Of a stretch of 64,000 bases of DNA, positions 61,454 through 64,000 are shown one piece after another. The notes beneath the pieces are model-generated. The model was not told the DNA's origin. It ran no database searches and saw nothing but the letters and a program-made list of their open reading frames with translations. A program made the translations under genes and the position numbers. Every line of letters starts with the position of its first letter. The first letter of the stretch is position 1. This DNA is from Enterococcus mundtii (GTDB lineage: Bacteria; Bacillota; Bacilli; Lactobacillales; Enterococcaceae): positions 2,532,001 to 2,596,000 of the forward strand of contig NZ_CP018061.1 of assembly GCF_002813755.1 (NCBI RefSeq). Direction: 5' to 3'.

Positions 61454-61714
61454 TTATTGTACATAAAGTCTATAGCTACGTTTAAATTCAATATTTGCCA
61501 TTTTCATCACTGCTTTTATTGCTTCATCTGAAAAGTCGAACTGATACTTACTCTTTTCGAATCCATCTTCAACTATTGTATATCGTTCTTGATCATAACT
61601 GATAAGTAAATAGCGATCTTTTTTGAACGTAAGAATTTTTAACTTAAAACAATCCTTCGATTTAAATTCTCTTTTCAAAAATTGCTTTAATTGCTTTTTA
61701 CAAATCATGTTCAT
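61454..61714 (-). CDS. Unknown 86-residue partner of the RelE-like gene
   Basis: A basic 86-residue protein (MNMICKKQLKQFLKREFKSK at the start, DFSDEAIKAVMKMANIEF near the end). It has an alpha/beta pattern: a helical N-terminus, two strands around KILTFKKDRYLLISYDQERY, and a C-terminal helix. No helix-turn-helix typical of a HigA/RelB antitoxin is recognised. It starts four bases after the RelE-like gene stop, so the two are coupled. An antitoxin role is possible only from position. Two ATGs (first and third codon) could start it. Confidence 0.6.
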   Translation of the reverse strand: MNMICKKQLKQFLKREFKSKDCFKLKILTFKKDRYLLISYDQERYTIVEDGFEKSKYQFDFSDEAIKAVMKMANIEFKRSYRLYVQ

Positions 61715-61718
61715 TTTA

Positions 61719-62069
61719 CTATGCCTCTACTTTCTTCATAGACTTAGTAATTCTGTGTTTTTTATTGAATCGATGAACAAATCTGTTTACTTCTTTATCA
61801 AATAATTCTTTTTTTAACGTTCGACTAATATAAAAAACTTGTACCTCCTTATCCTCTATTATAAAAGCAATTCGAAAATTTTCTTTTCCTAAACGGATTT
61901 TCATTTCATAAATCGATGGTTTTACAGGTGTATCAACAAGTTTGATTCGATAAAAGTTGTGTGTCAAATACTCATTCACTTTATATAAGATTATTTCTTG
62001 ATACCTTTTTGATTGATTCTCAGAAAATATATTCAGAATTTCTTTACTGACTTTAACTTCATATGTCAT
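61719..62069 (-). CDS. RelE/ParE-like toxin-family protein
   Basis: A 116-residue protein with the RelE/ParE (phage Gp49/HigB-like) pattern: YRIKLVDTPVKPSIYEMKIR, then LGKENFRIAFIIEDKEVQVF, then YISRTLKKEL. Such proteins are mostly ribosome-dependent mRNA interferases or gyrase toxins paired with an HTH antitoxin encoded just downstream. The basic C-terminus (RFNKKHRITKSMKK) extends about 20 residues beyond typical members. AAGGGATAGGC precedes the ATG. The downstream partner is not a recognised antitoxin. Confidence 0.75.
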   Translation of the reverse strand: MTYEVKVSKEILNIFSENQSKRYQEIILYKVNEYLTHNFYRIKLVDTPVKPSIYEMKIRLGKENFRIAFIIEDKEVQVFYISRTLKKELFDKEVNRFVHRFNKKHRITKSMKKVEA

Positions 62070-62192
62070 GCCTATCCCTTCTTACATATATTTTTAAAGT
62101 CTATCTATCCACACTTTCTCACTGATAAGCTTTATGAAATTAAGCACGTGTTGTCCTTCTATTACTTTGCCTGGTTAAAGTTTCAATCATTT

Positions 62193-62387
62193 TTACTTTT
62201 CTATGATAGTGACATTTGCTTTTCCACAAGTTAGTTCTTGTTCTAATATTGACTTTATTTGCAATGCACATTCTTTTGAAAATGGTTCAGCCTCTTCCCA
62301 TGATCCTAACAATGGATAATTATGGCGTACCGTTTTAACATACTGTTTATTTTTTACTCCTCGCGTTTGGACTTCTACATAATACAT
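62193..62387 (-). CDS. Hypothetical 64-residue protein
   Basis: A small frame with an AAGGTA site before the ATG: MYYVEVQTRGVKNKQYVKTV, then RHNYPLLGSWEEAEPFSKEC. Composition and the strand-strand-helix pattern look like a real protein. No family is recognised. It ends 123 bases upstream of the RelE-like gene on the same strand, so the three small genes may belong to one acquired module. Confidence 0.5.
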   Translation of the reverse strand: MYYVEVQTRGVKNKQYVKTVRHNYPLLGSWEEAEPFSKECALQIKSILEQELTCGKANVTIIEK

Positions 62388-62773
62388 AACTATACCTTCT
62401 TTGTTAAATTATTTATGTAAAGGCTACTCTTTCAAGCAACTTAGAAAAAAGTGGCAGAAAACACAAAAGATCTGGCGATATTAATTGAGGGTTACAACGA
62501 CAAGCCTTTTGTCCAACAAGTTGGATAGAAGATTATGTAAATGCAGAACAGATTAACATCATGTAACACAATATAATTATAATCTATAAAAAAAAGTTTT
62601 TTTATTCGTTTTATTTATATCTGCTATAAAAAATACCACCCGAAGGTGGATGGGAATGGCATTTAGTTAGGAGTTGGTTTGCGCGGTGATTTTAGTATAA
62701 AAAATTATTCAGAACATTAATTGAAAAACGGAAAATATCTCACAAGTGTCATTGAGGGAGATTTTACTTTTAT
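62388..62773. other. AT-rich intergenic region with one terminator
   Basis: About 390 bases between the small gene and the AlbA_2-type gene. No gene with a ribosome site was found. It should hold the promoter of the 64-residue gene. Confidence 0.4.
62627..62649 (-). terminator. Terminator of the AlbA_2-type gene
   Basis: CCACC-CGAA-GGTGG tetraloop hairpin; on the minus strand TATTTTTT follows. Confidence 0.75.
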
Positions 62774-64000
62774 CTACTTACTCTTCATAAAACCAACTTC
62801 TATTTCTTTCAGTAATCTTTTAAACGTCATCACCCCAGTTTCCTCAGAAGAGCTTAAAACAAACATGGTGGCTTTACCATTACCTATCTTTTGTAGCATC
62901 TCCTTTTCAACTAAGTTATTTACATTTTTTCTAACAGTGTGATCTTTATAGCTTGTAGAATTTACTATATCTTTAATTTTAAAAGCAGGTTTTTCCATGG
63001 CATATTTAATTATGCTAGTTTCTACTTCGTTCAGACCACTTAAACTTTCTAACATATTTATTTTCCATATCCTGACTTCAGTAGAATCAAAATTGGTATC
63101 AACTTCTGGAGTACGCAAGCTGTTCTTTGTAGCTACCTCAAAAATTCTAGGTCCTCCTGATCCTCCTTTTTCAGCAATTCCAACTCTTCTAAATAACGTT
63201 GAGATAATCGAATTTCTTGTTACAGAAAAACTTCCATTTATAAATTCATCTTTAGAAACTTTCATTTCTCCCGGGTTGTAGAAACTTACGTAATCATCAC
63301 AATTGATTATTTTAATTACTTTATCAGAGACATAATAAGCATGCATTAATGTATTTACTAATGCTTCTTTTAATGCAAGTAATAAGTCTGTTCTATAGGA
63401 CCCTCTCGTCATATTTTCTTCTTGTCTATAGGAATCAGGCACACTGAGTTCTAATTTTTGAATAACTAAATTGTAGAACGAAAACAAGTTCATCTCAGGA
63501 TAATTCATATCTCCACTTGATACCCTATCTCGCCAGTCAGTATCTAAAAAGCTTTGTTTTTTAAAATAATCTAATTGAAATTTTTTAAATCTATCAGTTA
63601 TAGAATTATATTTGCCCAAAAATAATAATCCGCCTATTGTTAGTCTATATGGCGACTTAGAATCTTGTCTATCTTTTTTTAATACTCCAATATTCTTTAA
63701 TAATTCTTCATGACTAAGCTCAAAATATTTAGAATTATTCGTATTTTTATAAAGTAGATTTCTATATTCGTTCACTGTTTCAAGATTTAAATCGTCTATG
63801 TCATAGTTTTGCAACAGCTCACTATCAATATCATTCTGCGAGTCTACGATTAGATATTTAAATTGTGCATCATCTGCAATACGATCACCATCGTCTGTTC
63901 TAATATATGTTTTACTTTTGTTGTTGTTTATATAAACTGGTCTTCTTTCATACGGTGCTTTGGGTACATTTATTTCTATAATAGATTTACCTGATACTTT
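62774..64000 (-). CDS. AlbA_2/HATPase_c_4-type ATP-binding protein (5' end outside the window)
   Basis: The open frame runs to the right edge without a start, so at least 408 C-terminal residues are seen. The first part (SGKSIIEINVPKAPYERRPV, then YINNNKSKTYIRTDDGDR) is the end of an AlbA_2 (divergent Schlafen-like) domain. A central region with ALKEALVNTLMHAYYVSDK and ISTLFRRVGIAEKGGSGGPR is the HATPase_c_4 type, and a C-terminal winged helix follows (FKIKDIVNSTSYKDHTVRKN). These proteins are usually annotated as transcriptional regulators or ATP-dependent DNA helicase-like proteins; some sit in defence islands. The function of this one is not known. Confidence 0.75.
   Translation of the reverse strand, partial: KVSGKSIIEINVPKAPYERRPVYINNNKSKTYIRTDDGDRIADDAQFKYLIVDSQNDIDSELLQNYDIDDLNLETVNEYRNLLYKNTNNSKYFELSHEELLKNIGVLKKDRQDSKSPYRLTIGGLLFLGKYNSITDRFKKFQLDYFKKQSFLDTDWRDRVSSGDMNYPEMNLFSFYNLVIQKLELSVPDSYRQEENMTRGSYRTDLLLALKEALVNTLMHAYYVSDKVIKIINCDDYVSFYNPGEMKVSKDEFINGSFSVTRNSIISTLFRRVGIAEKGGSGGPRIFEVATKNSLRTPEVDTNFDSTEVRIWKINMLESLSGLNEVETSIIKYAMEKPAFKIKDIVNSTSYKDHTVRKNVNNLVEKEMLQKIGNGKATMFVLSSSEETGVMTFKRLLKEIEVGFMKSK

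Noticed and set aside
61241..62660. CRISPR-like or phage repeats in the AT-rich right end
   Set aside because: No regularly spaced repeat was found; only isolated hairpins that fit terminators.

Overview
The window looks like chromosomal DNA of an Enterococcus, most likely of the E. faecium / hirae / mundtii / durans group. The reasons are the low G+C content, enterococcal codon use, a walRKHI operon, a BusR-controlled fused OpuA betaine transporter, an nrdHEF operon, a glucoselysine/fructoselysine PTS operon of the type first characterised in E. faecium, and two mannose-family PTS loci. The species cannot be fixed from the sequence alone. There are no rRNA genes, no CRISPR array and no intact insertion sequence. 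One tRNA gene, tRNA-Lys(CTT), is present.

Layout. 1-4.8 kb: the essential WalRK two-component operon, minus strand. 5-9.2 kb: a secreted DUF1002 protein, a baeRF-type release-factor relative, a DegV lipid-binding protein and a DUF1836 protein. 9.3-10.2 kb: tRNA-Lys and degraded short reading frames. 10.3-17.8 kb: a PTS plus two SIS-domain deglycases (gfr-like) behind a sigma-54 promoter, with its LevR-type activator. 18.3-25.3 kb: a GH38 alpha-mannosidase, a fructose-family PTS and a divergent PRD regulator. 25.3-25.9 kb: two gene remnants. 25.9-29.7 kb: opuA and its c-di-AMP repressor busR. 29.9-30.8 kb: a GH25 muramidase. 31.3-35 kb: nrdH, nrdE, nrdF with NrdR boxes. 35-42 kb: an amino-acid/amine catabolic cluster (dehydrogenase, alanine dehydrogenase, class III aminotransferase, AEC transporter, D-2-hydroxyacid dehydrogenase, SDR protein). 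42-44.8 kb: a CDF-like protein, then a small AT-rich island (Rgg-type regulator and small membrane protein) bounded by 110-bp direct repeats. 44.8-54.7 kb: a host-glycan locus (PL8 lyase, mannose-family PTS, GntR regulator, unsaturated glucuronyl hydrolase, GH35 galactosidase). 54.7-61.1 kb: AI-2E-type permease, MgtC, nagB, Fic protein, MFS and VTT membrane proteins. 61.4-64 kb: a RelE/ParE-like module, a small unknown gene and an AlbA_2-type ATP-binding protein cut by the window edge.

How the genes work together. Three carbohydrate loci each pair a PTS with intracellular enzymes and a dedicated regulator, and each regulator has a recognisable site: a -24/-12 promoter for gfr, a nested 71-bp dyad with a cre-like core for the mannosidase locus, and TAACATGTTA palindromes for the glycan locus. 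Four promoters (baeRF gene, aminotransferase operon, AEC operon, SDR gene) share the same 19-bp-spacer MerR-type architecture with a TTAGA-N5-TCTAA dyad, which joins genes 30 kb apart into one apparent regulon whose regulator is not in this window. This is the most unusual signal found. The BusR operator has two AGTGAC half-sites exactly 22 bp apart around the opuA promoter. All assignments come from reading the sequence; no database search was run.
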